Positions 6,785 through 15,470 are shown, counted from the first letter of the stretch. The stretch is DNA of 54,515 nucleotides from an uncultured bacterium (GCA_937895515.1 CALAYS010000111.1:1-54515), one strand, 5' to 3'. Numbers and translations are program-made. The notes: generated by a model not told the origin, from the sequence alone.

Positions 6785-7702
6785 CTATTTAAAGACAATG
6801 ACTTTATCACATTTTGCCAAATACTTATTATCCGGCAAGGACATTCTTTTATATTCTGTATTGTCAATAAAAGTTAAAAATTCAGAAAAATGTCTCTTTG
6901 TTAATTGAAACCCATAAGCAGATTTCATTTGATAAAAAAACCAATTCTCTAAAATAGCCAATTTACCATCGGACAACATGCAAAGCATTTTATCAATAGA
7001 GTATGATTGTGCATCAAAACATACAACAAGATGATCATTTATTGCATTATACAAGTAAGCATTCATTTCTCTTTGCTTATTTGCACTTTGAATAAATTCA
7101 GACATCTTTTGCTTTGCAAGTGGAAAGAAAGTTGAAATTGTTGGAATAATCATTTTTCTAATGATATTCCTTTTCATTGACATATCTTCATTCATTTCAT
7201 CATTAACATAAACAAGCTTATTTTCAAAAGCTTCTTTCAGGATTTCATCCTTTGTTTTGTTTTCATGGATAAAGGGTCTAATGATATGAATGCCATCAAA
7301 ATAAGAATCATGTGCAATTCCACACATTCCATTAATCGTAGCACCACTAAACAAATTGTAAAGCATTGTCTCTATTGAGTCATCTGCATGATGGCCCATG
7401 AGAACAACTTCATCATTTGCGACATACTTCTTAAAGATTTCCAGTCGCCCATTCCTGCCTTCTGTTTCAGTAGTACAGGAACAATGATAAATAGATAATG
7501 TAACAATATTATCATAGCAATATTTAGTCACAAGATCCAATGCTGCATAGTCAGAAAGTGAATTACCATGAACAATATGAATTGCTCGAAAGTTAACGTC
7601 GTTCTTTATAAGATAATCAAAAAGCAGAACAGAATCTACACCACCAGAAAAAGCTAATACAAACTTAGTATCAGGATGGTCCTTGTTCAAGTATTGCATC
7701 AT
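6785..7702 (-). CDS. tilS: TilS-like tRNA(Ile)-lysidine synthase (PP-loop ATPase)
   Basis: This 305-aa protein has the PP-loop SGGVDS near residue 18 and the family signature GHHADDSIETML at about residue 120. That places it with TilS, which uses ATP to attach lysine to C34 of tRNA-Ile(CAU) so that it reads AUA. The length equals the catalytic N-terminal part of bacterial TilS plus a short helical tail; the usual C-terminal domains are reduced. The ATG at 7702 is preferred because AAGGGG sits seven bases upstream. A CAU tRNA gene at 5828-5919 is a plausible substrate. The gene overlaps the kinase gene behind it by 32 bases. Confidence 0.86.
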   Translation of the reverse strand: MMQYLNKDHPDTKFVLAFSGGVDSVLLFDYLIKNDVNFRAIHIVHGNSLSDYAALDLVTKYCYDNIVTLSIYHCSCTTETEGRNGRLEIFKKYVANDEVVLMGHHADDSIETMLYNLFSGATINGMCGIAHDSYFDGIHIIRPFIHENKTKDEILKEAFENKLVYVNDEMNEDMSMKRNIIRKMIIPTISTFFPLAKQKMSEFIQSANKQREMNAYLYNAINDHLVVCFDAQSYSIDKMLCMLSDGKLAILENWFFYQMKSAYGFQLTKRHFSEFLTFIDNTEYKRMSLPDNKYLAKCDKVIVFK

Positions 7703-8108
7703 TATCACCCCTTAGCGAAATAGAAAATCTATTAAACATAGCATCCATAGTTCTTTCAGGAACACCATGAATAGATTTATTGCCATGTCTATTTTCCACA
7801 ATTAAAGATATAAATGGTACTCTATGAGTTTGGCAATAAGAAATATATGGATGCAATTCATTTTCTGTCGTAAAAGTATTACACACTACAACAGTTTTAT
7901 GTAGTTCCAAATTTCCCACAACTCTTAGCAGACAATCAGCATGAGCTTCCTGTATTTTCATTCCGTCATATGCATAATTTCCTTCAGCATCAACAAAATA
8001 TTGATCTGCTTCGCAATAAACATCTGCAAATCCAGATTGAACAAGAGATTTTGCAAATGTACTTTTACCACTACCCGGCAGGCCACGTATAATTATCAAC
8101 TTCTTCAT
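7671..8108 (-). CDS. P-loop kinase of the polynucleotide-kinase type
   Basis: The 145-aa protein opens with MKKLIIIRGLPGSGKSTFAK, a Walker A motif at residues 9-16. It continues with an acidic DQYF stretch, NTFTTENELHPY and a GVPERTMDAMFNRF lid-like segment, as in N4BP2/Pnk-type 5' kinases that phosphorylate nucleic-acid ends. The ribosome site CAGGAGGG before the ATG at 8108 is excellent. It sits between a phosphatase and TilS, with two RNA ligases nearby, which argues for RNA 5'-end healing rather than nucleotide metabolism. Confidence 0.85.
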   Translation of the reverse strand: MKKLIIIRGLPGSGKSTFAKSLVQSGFADVYCEADQYFVDAEGNYAYDGMKIQEAHADCLLRVVGNLELHKTVVVCNTFTTENELHPYISYCQTHRVPFISLIVENRHGNKSIHGVPERTMDAMFNRFSISLRGDNDAILEQGPS

Positions 8109-8532
8109 TATCACCCTCCTGGTGAATATAATTATAATTCCAGTATTTAAGCAAAGTGCTAAATACATATTTATTATGAAGAAAGTAATTTTCTGGAAAT
8201 CTAAGATTCAATACTATGCTAATAAACTTAGCAACCGCTGCACTTCTTGAAATGCCAGCATAGCAATGAACAATGATTATATCTAAATCCATTTTAGATA
8301 TTGAATCTACAAATTTGCATATTTCCTTTGCTTCTTTTTTACCAAATCCTGATTCATTCTCAGTATCGTAATCATAAAATTCCATACGCAATGAAGCAGC
8401 CCATTTGTCGGTAATATCAGGCTTACGAGCAGATGTAGGATCTACAATACTAATACAGACCGCTTTGGGTGGAGGATTTGGGTTCCAATTTTCCCTAAAA
8501 TCTAATTGGGAAGTAAAAATTATTTGAGTCAT
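8071..8532 (-). CDS. dual-specificity-type phosphatase
   Basis: The 153-aa protein carries the Cys-based phosphatase signature IIVHCYAGISRSAAVAKF (HCxxGxSRS) at about residues 86-103, with a plausible general-acid Asp upstream (FYDYDTENE). Members remove phosphate from Tyr/Ser/Thr, and some act on RNA 5' ends or on nucleotides. Its start overlaps the stop of the RNA ligase gene (ATGA), and its end overlaps the kinase start by 38 bases, so it is co-translated with RNA-repair genes. A role on RNA or on host prote ins cannot be told apart from sequence. Confidence 0.84.
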   Translation of the reverse strand: MTQIIFTSQLDFRENWNPNPPPKAVCISIVDPTSARKPDITDKWAASLRMEFYDYDTENESGFGKKEAKEICKFVDSISKMDLDIIIVHCYAGISRSAAVAKFISIVLNLRFPENYFLHNKYVFSTLLKYWNYNYIHQEGDNEEVDNYTWPAG

Positions 8533-9404
8533 TTTATATTTCTCAGAGCTTCTAAAACTTCTTGCTCTGACATAGACATAAATTGCTCTTTGGTATAATT
8601 GTTTCTAATGTATTCCACATAAGGAATCATTTCTTCGTCATCAAAGACTTTAAACTTATTAACTTGATCATCAAATATTTTTGCTTTTTTATCGGCATTG
8701 CCGCGAGCAATAAATTTTCTTATCAAATAATCATTGGTTTTAATCTTAAAAGATGGACGAGCAATTTTTTCATTAGCATGACATTCCCAAATAACATAAC
8801 CTTCAATATCTTTATGCTTAGAAAGCTCTAGAATATCTTCCTTATCCATCATATATCTATGTGGAACAAAAAATTTAAAAGATTTTAATTCATTGGGGAA
8901 TGGATAATGTATTCCAGTTTTTATATGTATTCTGCATAAGAAATGCAAACCCTGTCTTTCTGGAATAATATGTGGATCTTCAGGAACACATACCTCAAAG
9001 ATATATGTAAAGCCATCAAGAAAAGCTTTGGTAAGATCTGGAACTTTCTCAACTTCACGTTGCAGCAATACAACAAAATCAGAAGAAAGAGATCCAGTAG
9101 TTGAATAAATCAATTTACCATTATGTTTGGTGACAGAACCCATAAATCCATTGATTTTGTCTTGAACAAAATATGGACCATCTGTCAGAAAACTTGTTCT
9201 ATTTTCGCCATGATTAAAAATCTTTGCAAATGGACGAACTATTAATTCTCCAGTTGCAATATCATAAACATGACCACGAGAATTTAAAGATGCATTATCC
9301 CATACATTGTCATAAAAACATTTTCTGGAATATTTAACAATTGCCAACCCATCCTCTTCTTTAATTTTTATCAGGGGGCTGTTTTTAATATCTTGAAGAT
9401 TCAT
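8529..9404 (-). CDS. RNA ligase, T4 Rnl1-like
   Basis: The 291-aa protein shows SRGHVYDIATGELIVRPFAK upstream of the nucleotidyl-lysine motif FVQDKINGFMGS (KxNG), a motif III-like YIFEVCVPED, motif IV IEGYVIWE and motif V RPSFKIKTNDYLI. This is the architecture of T4 RNA ligase 1 and its many phage relatives, which with polynucleotide kinase repair tRNAs cleaved by host anticodon nucleases. It starts at 9404, immediately after the homing endonuclease gene (4-base overlap), and ends overlapping the phosphatase. Confidence 0.9.
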   Translation of the reverse strand: MNLQDIKNSPLIKIKEEDGLAIVKYSRKCFYDNVWDNASLNSRGHVYDIATGELIVRPFAKIFNHGENRTSFLTDGPYFVQDKINGFMGSVTKHNGKLIYSTTGSLSSDFVVLLQREVEKVPDLTKAFLDGFTYIFEVCVPEDPHIIPERQGLHFLCRIHIKTGIHYPFPNELKSFKFFVPHRYMMDKEDILELSKHKDIEGYVIWECHANEKIARPSFKIKTNDYLIRKFIARGNADKKAKIFDDQVNKFKVFDDEEMIPYVEYIRNNYTKEQFMSMSEQEVLEALRNIK

Positions 9405-9919
9405 AATTCTTTTACTATGTTCAAAACAGATTGTTTTCCAATATTATATTTAAGACCTAATGCAATACATCCGTGCAATTTAGATCCTTTAATATATTCT
9501 TTTTTAATTAAAAATCTAATATTTTCTGGTATATATGTAGCAGCTAATTTGGGATTCCTTAAACCAGTTGCCAAAGCATGTTTTTTATTTTCAGAAATGG
9601 TAACCCATTCTAAATTTTCTACATGATTATTAAGTTTATTGCCATCCTTATGATTAACTTCTGGCTTATCTAATGGATTAGGAATAAAAACTTTGGCGAC
9701 TAAGCGATGAACTAAAAAGCGATTTATTATTCCATTTTTTAATAATTGAACCCTATAATAACCGCTATTCATTATTTCAGGTTTTAATAATTTTTCAGAT
9801 TTTGTATACCAATGATTTGTACTATTGCTTTTTACAACACGAGCTAAAGATTTAATCAATCCAGTATTACTTATCTGATATTCTTCCTCGTACCCAGGGA
9901 CACTTTTCCATTCAATCAT
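9401..9919 (-). CDS. NUMOD4/HNH homing endonuclease
   Basis: The 172-aa protein begins MIEWKSVPGYEEEYQISNTG, the NUMOD4 motif. It continues with the HNH_3 core: FLVHRLVAKVFI then PEVNHKDGNKLNNHVENLEWV. The C-terminal 60 residues look like a DNA-recognition helix-turn-helix (GLKYNIGKQSVLNIVKEL). It sits in line between the metallophosphoesterase and the Rnl1-like ligase, with a 4-base overlap to the latter, so it has inserted into an operon without breaking either gene. Confidence 0.88.
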   Translation of the reverse strand: MIEWKSVPGYEEEYQISNTGLIKSLARVVKSNSTNHWYTKSEKLLKPEIMNSGYYRVQLLKNGIINRFLVHRLVAKVFIPNPLDKPEVNHKDGNKLNNHVENLEWVTISENKKHALATGLRNPKLAATYIPENIRFLIKKEYIKGSKLHGCIALGLKYNIGKQSVLNIVKEL

Positions 9920-9920
9920 A

Positions 9921-10463
9921 TTAGTGGTGCTTTAGTATCGGTTCTTTTTCTAATTGTCTTATAACCTGTTTAAGATTAATTGGAGTGTAATTTATACAGT
10001 TAGCGCCGACATCCATTATTCGTCCAGGACTATGTGGTTTATAATTTCCATGACAATGACCATGAATATGAAATGCTCCACGATGAGCTTTATTGAATTC
10101 TGCTATAGGATAATGAAACATACATATTAATTGTTTATCTTGGTATATTTCTAAGTAATTTGTAATTTTTTCAAAATATTTTGAAACATTGTCAGTTCTC
10201 ATTACTTTGTCATGATTGCCAAGAATTAATATTTTTCTTCCATTTAATTGATCTAAAATATTACATACAACATCTTCTGCGTGAAATGCAAAATCTCCCA
10301 AATGATAAACAATATCATTTGGCTTAACGACGCTGTTCCAATTTTTAATTAATGCATTATCCATAGCTGCTGCATTTTTAAATGGCCTATTATCATATTT
10401 TATAACATTTTGATGACCAAAATGAGTATCTGATATGGCCCAAGAGTCAAATTCAGTTGTCAT
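9921..10463 (-). CDS. calcineurin-like metallophosphoesterase
   Basis: All metal-binding motifs are present in order: SDTHFGH (residues 11-17), LGDFAFH, LGNHDK and HGHCHG, with a second His at MFHYP. The 180-aa length is typical of phage phosphoesterases that act as phosphodiesterases or phosphatases on nucleotides or nucleic-acid ends. Its position beside two RNA ligases, a kinase and a phosphatase makes an RNA-end role possible, for instance removal of 2',3'-cyclic phosphates, but the substrate is not shown by the sequence. Confidence 0.88.
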   Translation of the reverse strand: MTTEFDSWAISDTHFGHQNVIKYDNRPFKNAAAMDNALIKNWNSVVKPNDIVYHLGDFAFHAEDVVCNILDQLNGRKILILGNHDKVMRTDNVSKYFEKITNYLEIYQDKQLICMFHYPIAEFNKAHRGAFHIHGHCHGNYKPHSPGRIMDVGANCINYTPINLKQVIRQLEKEPILKHH

Positions 10464-10484
10464 TTATATTTCCTTTAGAATTAT

Positions 10485-10691
10485 TTATATTTTTTTATAC
10501 AACCTATATTCATACCATGCTTGATATATTACAATTGGCACAGTAAAGACAACACATGTAAAAATAGTTCCTGGCAAAGAAGCTATTACAACCCATTTGC
10601 TTTGCATATTAAACTTATCTGCAACTGCTATAAATGGTAATGCATTTGCAATAAATAATGTCTTCCATGCCTGTTTAATTTTATCAATCAT
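10485..10691 (-). CDS. small membrane protein, 68 aa
   Basis: The first 30 residues are amphipathic (MIDKIKQAWKTLFIANALPF) and are followed by a hydrophobic segment WVVIASLPGTIFTCVVFTVP that spans a membrane once, then a short basic tail YRLYKKI. It is placed two bases after the HD-hydrolase gene on the same strand. Function unknown. Confidence 0.6.
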   Translation of the reverse strand: MIDKIKQAWKTLFIANALPFIAVADKFNMQSKWVVIASLPGTIFTCVVFTVPIVIYQAWYEYRLYKKI

Positions 10692-10693
10692 GA

Positions 10694-11341
10694 TTAAAAT
10701 CCAACCGACACTTCAGATAGTGCAGCAGCTGTGCAAAACACTTGAGATCTTGCAAACTTAAGCATTTCCTCTTTTGTCACAATAAGATTTGTACCACTAT
10801 TCTTGAATTCAGCAGTTAAGCCCTTTGCAAAATCATCAGCATCTTCTTCTAGAGACATCATAAGATCTGCATCTCTTAAGCATATTTCAATATCATTAAC
10901 AGGTTCCATTCTAAATGGATATACTGTGCACATAATAGCAGCACATATTGTATCTATCTGTTTTTGTGTTAGATTTAAAATATTGTTATAACCATTATTT
11001 TTAAGCTTTTTATTAAAAGCATTAACTGACGTACATACATTTATATAATCATTACTATAGCCATAGCTATGATCATAATCATGAAACATTGCTGCAACAA
11101 AAAGAAGCTTCTTCTCTTCGTCACTCATATGTATTGCTTTAGCCAATTCATTTGACTTTAGAATAACTGCCATAAGGTGATGAGAATTATGATAAAATTC
11201 ATTCCATGGCTTATTATCTACATACATATACTTAATAATATTTTCTATTAAGTTGTTTTTAAATAATTCCTTGCCAAGAGACATAACCTTGTCAAATCTC
11301 ATTGCAGTTCTTTCTTCTGATCTTTTTGATATTTCTATCAT
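10694..11341 (-). CDS. HD-domain phosphohydrolase
   Basis: This 215-aa protein has the HD metal site: YHNSHHLMAV, FHDYDHSYGY (H and D of the HD pair) and a distal Asp in CLRDADLMMSL. The arrangement matches HD hydrolases of nucleotides or cyclic nucleotides (PDEase-like start NEFYHNSHH). Possible substrates include nucleotide signals such as cyclic oligonucleotides, but nothing in the sequence selects one. It is followed directly by a membrane protein gene. Confidence 0.8.
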   Translation of the reverse strand: MIEISKRSEERTAMRFDKVMSLGKELFKNNLIENIIKYMYVDNKPWNEFYHNSHHLMAVILKSNELAKAIHMSDEEKKLLFVAAMFHDYDHSYGYSNDYINVCTSVNAFNKKLKNNGYNNILNLTQKQIDTICAAIMCTVYPFRMEPVNDIEICLRDADLMMSLEEDADDFAKGLTAEFKNSGTNLIVTKEEMLKFARSQVFCTAAALSEVSVGF

Positions 11342-11362
11342 GTTGTTGTTTTCTCTTTTAAG

Positions 11363-11641
11363 TTAATATAAGTTTTCACTATAAAGTGTCCCTCCATGTG
11401 CTTCGTCGCCACCACATCTTCTTATTATTTGATTGTTGGCTTCAGCTATCTTCCACGCTTCTTGTCTAGTGAGGAAATTCCACTTGTTATCTACAAAACC
11501 CTGTTCGTCATCAAGTCCATATATGGCTTCTTCCTTAGAATCAAAAGCCATATTGCAGAATTTATCCCAATGCCTAACGCTGCAGATAACTTTTCCTGTT
11601 TTTCTGCATCGCATAGCAGCACACACAATTCGCTGTTCCAT
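11363..11641 (-). CDS. conserved phage hypothetical protein, 92 aa
   Basis: It begins MEQRIVCAAMRCRKTGKVIC and ends RRCGGDEAHGGTLYSENLY. I recall this pattern (RIVCAA.R, a middle QGF.D..W.FLTR.EA..IAE, then an RRCGGD...LYSENLY tail) from many unrelated phages, where it has no known role. The ATG overlaps the stop of the upstream gene by one base. Conservation suggests a useful, unknown function. Confidence 0.82.
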   Translation of the reverse strand: MEQRIVCAAMRCRKTGKVICSVRHWDKFCNMAFDSKEEAIYGLDDEQGFVDNKWNFLTRQEAWKIAEANNQIIRRCGGDEAHGGTLYSENLY

Positions 11642-12573
11642 TAATAACCTACTGGCAATCTAACTGTTATGGACTCTCTATTTATCCAAAGATTTGCATA
11701 CTCTTGACAATTCAAGTATTCAATCCAATTATTAAAATAAACAAAAAGCTCTCTTCTTCTTGGGTGAGACAAGGCATGAAATTGCAAGAAATCTTTATAG
11801 TTCTGAATCTTATCAGCAATAAGCATTTCCTTTACTTCTGGCATAATAATTGGACAATGGAACTTAATCTGCTCCTGCGTCCAGCCATCTGTCTCTGGCT
11901 TACAAAGATATGCATTAGCAACCTTTCTATATTCCATACATAGAACAATAACTTCCTTTGAGCAATGCTTGATAACATTGTTTGCAGAGAGTTCATGCTT
12001 ATACCTAAAATGATCATCATCTTGTAACATTGGATGCGCTATAAACGCTCTAATAGCCTGTTCTGACGCTTCTCTACCAAGCATGATATCAACGCCCTCA
12101 TCAATATGATTCATGAGGTATAAACCGCTCCTGCGGGCCTTAGCGTCTCCATATTCTCTTTCCATGATTACATATTCTGGAAGAGTGGAATAATGATCAC
12201 TTATAGCAACATATGGAATATTATACTTAATAAGCCAAGTTTCAATATTGCAATCTGGAATTGTTATAACTGCAGAATCATTACCAATATAATTGGTTTT
12301 AATATCCTTTACAAATGCATCAGAAAGGCCTTTGTCTCTAAATTCTAGCGGCAAATAAAAAGACCAATAGACTTTGCTATCTTTCCTAAATTTTGCAATA
12401 TAATATTGAGCTGTTGTAAGTGGGTTGGCATCATTAATAATAAATAAACTTGAAGAAATATATTCAAGAACATATCCATATGGCTTTAATTGCAATGCTC
12501 TTGTTTGATAATATTGAAAAATACTATCTCTAGTATTAGCATCATGATCTAATCTTTTTAACTGTTTTTGCAT
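11641..12573 (-). CDS. two-part protein: GNAT-like N-terminus and HD-like phage domain
   Basis: The 310-aa protein has an N-terminal half with strand-helix features (YYIAKFRKDSKVYWSFYL then FRDKGLSDAFVKDI) that resemble an acetyltransferase fold. Its C-terminal half has LYLMNHIDEGVDIML, AFIAHPMLQDDD, VLCMEYRKVANAYL, MLIADKIQNYKDF and LFVYFNNWIEYL, a set I associate with a phage family often annotated as a metal-dependent phosphohydrolase. The N-terminal assignment is tentative. It sits between a membrane protein gene and the conserved 92-aa protein. Confidence 0.62.
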   Translation of the reverse strand: MQKQLKRLDHDANTRDSIFQYYQTRALQLKPYGYVLEYISSSLFIINDANPLTTAQYYIAKFRKDSKVYWSFYLPLEFRDKGLSDAFVKDIKTNYIGNDSAVITIPDCNIETWLIKYNIPYVAISDHYSTLPEYVIMEREYGDAKARRSGLYLMNHIDEGVDIMLGREASEQAIRAFIAHPMLQDDDHFRYKHELSANNVIKHCSKEVIVLCMEYRKVANAYLCKPETDGWTQEQIKFHCPIIMPEVKEMLIADKIQNYKDFLQFHALSHPRRRELFVYFNNWIEYLNCQEYANLWINRESITVRLPVGY

Positions 12574-12767
12574 TTCTTTTCCATTCTTTCAACAATACTT
12601 ATATCCTCTTTATATATTACACAGAACATATATATTGAACCAAGTGGTAATAGGAATATATATTGTTCACTTTTACTCATTGAAACAAAATAATCTCTTG
12701 TTTCAAAAAACAAATATATATCAATTACTATTAGTATCATCGCTACTAATATTACGAATGTCATCAT
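12558..12767 (-). CDS. small membrane protein, 69 aa
   Basis: The N-terminus MMTFVILVAMILIVIDIYLFF is one transmembrane helix, and a second hydrophobic stretch IFLLPLGSIYMFCVIY follows. The tail is charged. It overlaps the nucleotidyltransferase gene upstream by 47 bases and the next gene by 16, which suggests translational coupling, though a start at a later Met is possible. Function unknown. Confidence 0.5.
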   Translation of the reverse strand: MMTFVILVAMILIVIDIYLFFETRDYFVSMSKSEQYIFLLPLGSIYMFCVIYKEDISIVERMEKKCKNS

Positions 12768-13755
12768 AATTTTTATCCATTATTTTTAATATATCTTCTA
12801 CCGAAGTTTTTATTATTAAATCATACCAGTCTTGGGTATTTTTATAGACATCAACAGTTGCCGATATATATTGACCTAATTGTTTACCAGATAATCCAGT
12901 GTGGTCAATTATTAATTGAGTTGTTAATTTAGTTTTTGCCAATTTTTTAATTTCATCATTTGCAATTGCATTATCGTATTCTTCTTTAAATTGAGGAAAA
13001 TAATCAAACATCATTTTAAGATACTTTGTTTTATCTTCATCAAAATAATATATATGTTCAAAATGAGTCTTTGAACAATATTCAAGAAATGACATATATG
13101 TCTTTCGTTTTCTATCTCTAACTCTTGCAGTATGATTTCTATTTTCAAGTAAATATATATCTGGATTAAAATATATATTAGAAGAAATATATTCAAAAAT
13201 TTCTTGAAGATTTTTAAAACCTAATTTATATCGTTCATAACTAAAAGAAAAAACATCTAATGCGCGTTTATAAGAATCAGTTATTAATATTTCTTTTATG
13301 ACTCTATCGCCATCTCTTAAAATATACCATAATCCATTATGACCAAATTTAAATCCCATCTTATGAGTAATTCTGCCAATAAGATTTGAAAGATCATTAT
13401 AAGAATAGTAATTACAAGCAAAATCAAAACTATCTTCATTTTCAAATATTAAATCTACTTGATGGCCTAGTATTTCATAAGATGTAACTGGTCCATTTTT
13501 AACAAACTGAATTGGCTTTGTTTTATCAAGTGCAAGATCTGGATTACACATAATTGCATTATGTGCACGAACCCTATAGTCAGAATAATTCATTACAACT
13601 ATATCTATATCACCAAAAGAATCTTTTTCTGAATATGCAGGAACAACAAATGAATTTTTAGTTATTTGCCACAGTGCACTTCTTACTAGTTGAGAAACCT
13701 CATCAAATCTTTCTCTGCTCATCCTTTGAGCATTAGGTATTGCAAGACCACCCAT
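12721..13755 (-). CDS. nucleotidyltransferase-fold protein
   Basis: This 344-aa protein has the polymerase-beta-type core: YSEKDSFGDIDIVV (residues 41-54, G..D.D catalytic pair) and a third carboxylate in LGHQVDLIFE. It continues with YYSYNDLSNLIGRITHKMG and KFGHNGLWYIL, a pattern I know from phage proteins annotated as nucleotidyltransferases. These add nucleotides to RNA, nucleotides or proteins. Because some tRNA genes here lack an encoded CCA, an RNA substrate is attractive but unproven. Confidence 0.78.
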   Translation of the reverse strand: MGGLAIPNAQRMSRERFDEVSQLVRSALWQITKNSFVVPAYSEKDSFGDIDIVVMNYSDYRVRAHNAIMCNPDLALDKTKPIQFVKNGPVTSYEILGHQVDLIFENEDSFDFACNYYSYNDLSNLIGRITHKMGFKFGHNGLWYILRDGDRVIKEILITDSYKRALDVFSFSYERYKLGFKNLQEIFEYISSNIYFNPDIYLLENRNHTARVRDRKRKTYMSFLEYCSKTHFEHIYYFDEDKTKYLKMMFDYFPQFKEEYDNAIANDEIKKLAKTKLTTQLIIDHTGLSGKQLGQYISATVDVYKNTQDWYDLIIKTSVEDILKIMDKNYDDIRNISSDDTNSN

Positions 13756-13985
13756 TCAATTCATCCTTAAGATTTTTCGCATCAGAAATCAATTGCAGCA
13801 TTTTGTTATACATTGACTTCCATTCTTGTTCATGCAGACGTTGATAAACATTACCTCTAGGAGTATGTCTGGCATAAATCTTTTTTTTTGCGATTATCCC
13901 AAGCCTTGCCATCTCCATATTTCAAAGCGTATCTGTTGGCCTTTTCAAGAGTGTCGCCAACCAACTCTATGTAATTCTTTTTCAT
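13733..13985 (-). pseudogene. small basic protein gene with a frame break in an A9 run
   Basis: A ribosome site GGTGAG and an ATG at 13985 open MKKNYIELVGDTLEKANRYA and run to WDNRKKK, where a run of nine A shifts the frame to a quick stop. Removing one A restores KKKIYARHTPRGNVYQRL and a total of about 83 residues ending LNGWSCNT. The two parts join so naturally that they are one gene. The break may be a sequencing error, a real mutation or programmed slippage. The intact product would be a basic, helical protein of unknown role. Confidence 0.6.
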
Positions 13986-14177
13986 TTATCTCACCGTAAT
14001 TTCTTTATTGCAACTAGGACAATTAATCCAGCGATACATTTCTCCGCTTCCATCAATATCCCTATACATTTTTTCCTTGACGTCAGCAGGAACATATTCC
14101 AATTTAACGCCACAATTTCTACAGACAACATTCTTAACAACAGAAGGATCTGGCTTTTCATCAATGATACGAATCAT
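13986..14177 (-). CDS. zinc-ribbon protein, 63 aa
   Basis: It contains two Cys pairs, CRNCGVKLEYV and CPSCNKEITVR, spaced about 35 residues apart, which should bind one zinc ion. Such small ribbons usually bind nucleic acid or a protein partner. Its ATG overlaps the stop of the NADAR gene (TAATG), and the next gene starts right after its own stop. Function unknown. Confidence 0.7.
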   Translation of the reverse strand: MIRIIDEKPDPSVVKNVVCRNCGVKLEYVPADVKEKMYRDIDGSGEMYRWINCPSCNKEITVR

Positions 14178-14707
14178 TACAACCAACCTCTTTTTTTGAA
14201 TTCTTCATATATCGTATTTTCAAACATCTTGTTTTCCTCAAGACATTCACGAACAAGCATTAAGACTTTACCAAGATAATTTTTACCAGGCCATTTATCA
14301 GCAGGTGTTCTTATTGCATCATACCGATCAAGACCAATACCCCAGATCTTATCCCTAGGATTTACTTCGACAAGTATTTTGCCCTTAGTAGAAAGTATAA
14401 GCTTTTTCATTTTTTGATTCTGGGAAAACTTATACATATTTGCTGAAAATACAGAATCGAGCCTTTGAAGATTCCATTCTTTATCATTGTAATTCTGAAC
14501 TGCTCGACCATATGCTTTTTGAGATGCTGGATCAGATGAACTGCGTATCTTTTGATACATTTCCATATCTTTAAATAGCAATGCTTTTTCAGCCATCATG
14601 TATTGTTCACATGTATTCCACTTGAGGCCCAATACGCAAGTGAATGGAGCATCTTTATACCACTGAGAAAATGGTCCGCTCCAAAAAAATTCATACTCAA
14701 TATTCAT
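14177..14707 (-). CDS. NADAR-domain protein (first of two)
   Basis: The 176-aa protein shows the NADAR/YbiA fold: FFWSGPFSQWYKDAPFTC, LKWNTCEQYMMAEKALLF, IRSSSDPASQKAYGR, WGIGLDRYDA and KNYLGKVLMLVRECL. NADAR enzymes cleave N-glycosidic ADP-ribose bonds, and some reverse ADP-ribosylation of guanine in DNA made by DarT-type toxins. This copy has features of the family that acts on ADP-ribose adducts, including the Glu after Cys (CEQYM). A second NADAR is at 33048-33473 and a macrodomain at 17229-17690. Confidence 0.88.
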   Translation of the reverse strand: MNIEYEFFWSGPFSQWYKDAPFTCVLGLKWNTCEQYMMAEKALLFKDMEMYQKIRSSSDPASQKAYGRAVQNYNDKEWNLQRLDSVFSANMYKFSQNQKMKKLILSTKGKILVEVNPRDKIWGIGLDRYDAIRTPADKWPGKNYLGKVLMLVRECLEENKMFENTIYEEFKKRGWL

Positions 14708-15186
14708 TTTAATTCCTTATTAAGAGTATTACATATCCAATCAAAAACTTCCTTTTTAAATGATGGATTGGGATTTGTATCAAAATCTTCTCTTGCAATC
14801 ATCAATGTTCCACAGCAAAGTGTTCCATTGCCATGATGCCAATTCCCAGTAAGAGGAGCTGTGGATTTGGATTCTGCAAAATCAAAAAATGCCTTTAAAT
14901 ATTCTACGGCTTTAAGAATATCCCATGCATGAACCAAGATGTCATTTTTTGTGACGTCATCTTGTGTAACTTCTACACGATATGGTGTGGCTTTCCAGCT
15001 TATCTGAATAACTCGCTTTCTTGCGCCAATTTCAATTAAGCCATACTTGGTTTGAATCAAGTGCCAAGGACTTCTTTTGCGTTCTTCAACATATGCTTCT
15101 GGCCAGTATTTATTGGGCAATTCCCAATAGTTTAAAACTTCTACGCCAAGCAGCGTAAACATCGCAAGTGTTTCTTCTTTGTTCAT
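14704..15186 (-). CDS. conserved phage hypothetical protein, 160 aa
   Basis: The protein has the motifs YWELPNKYWPEAY, RSPWHLIQTKYGLIEIGARK and DDVTKNDILVHAW, a pattern I recall in many phage proteins without a known role. The end overlaps the NADAR start (ATGA). No catalytic residues stand out. Confidence 0.72.
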   Translation of the reverse strand: MNKEETLAMFTLLGVEVLNYWELPNKYWPEAYVEERKRSPWHLIQTKYGLIEIGARKRVIQISWKATPYRVEVTQDDVTKNDILVHAWDILKAVEYLKAFFDFAESKSTAPLTGNWHHGNGTLCCGTLMIAREDFDTNPNPSFKKEVFDWICNTLNKELK

Positions 15187-15470
15187 TATGGTCTTCCAAT
15201 AGGATGTGCTTCAACCAAATCACCTAATAAATCAAAATAGCAATCACCACATATATGACTTTTTTCATGTGGATAATTAAGACTGAATGGATTCACATGA
15301 CATATAGAGCAAATATTCGGTTTATTTTTTACTTTATCGGTGCGATCATTTTCAGAAATGATTTTCTTGATTTCATTTATTGCCAAATCCAAAGGCGTAT
15401 TCATAAACACCCCTGGACATACATCGACAATAAACTTTAATTTCTTGATAAGTTCTTTATTTTGCGGCAT
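15186..15470 (-). CDS. zinc-finger-like hypothetical protein, 94 aa
   Basis: A helical first half (MPQNKELIKKLKFIVDVCPG) is followed by a treble-clef-like Cys set: CSICHVNPF and CGDCYFDLLGD. The ATG at 15470 overlaps the end of the HD gene and has GAGG upstream. A longer frame to 15500 exists but adds only residues shared with the upstream frame. Function unknown. Confidence 0.6.
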   Translation of the reverse strand: MPQNKELIKKLKFIVDVCPGVFMNTPLDLAINEIKKIISENDRTDKVKNKPNICSICHVNPFSLNYPHEKSHICGDCYFDLLGDLVEAHPIGRP

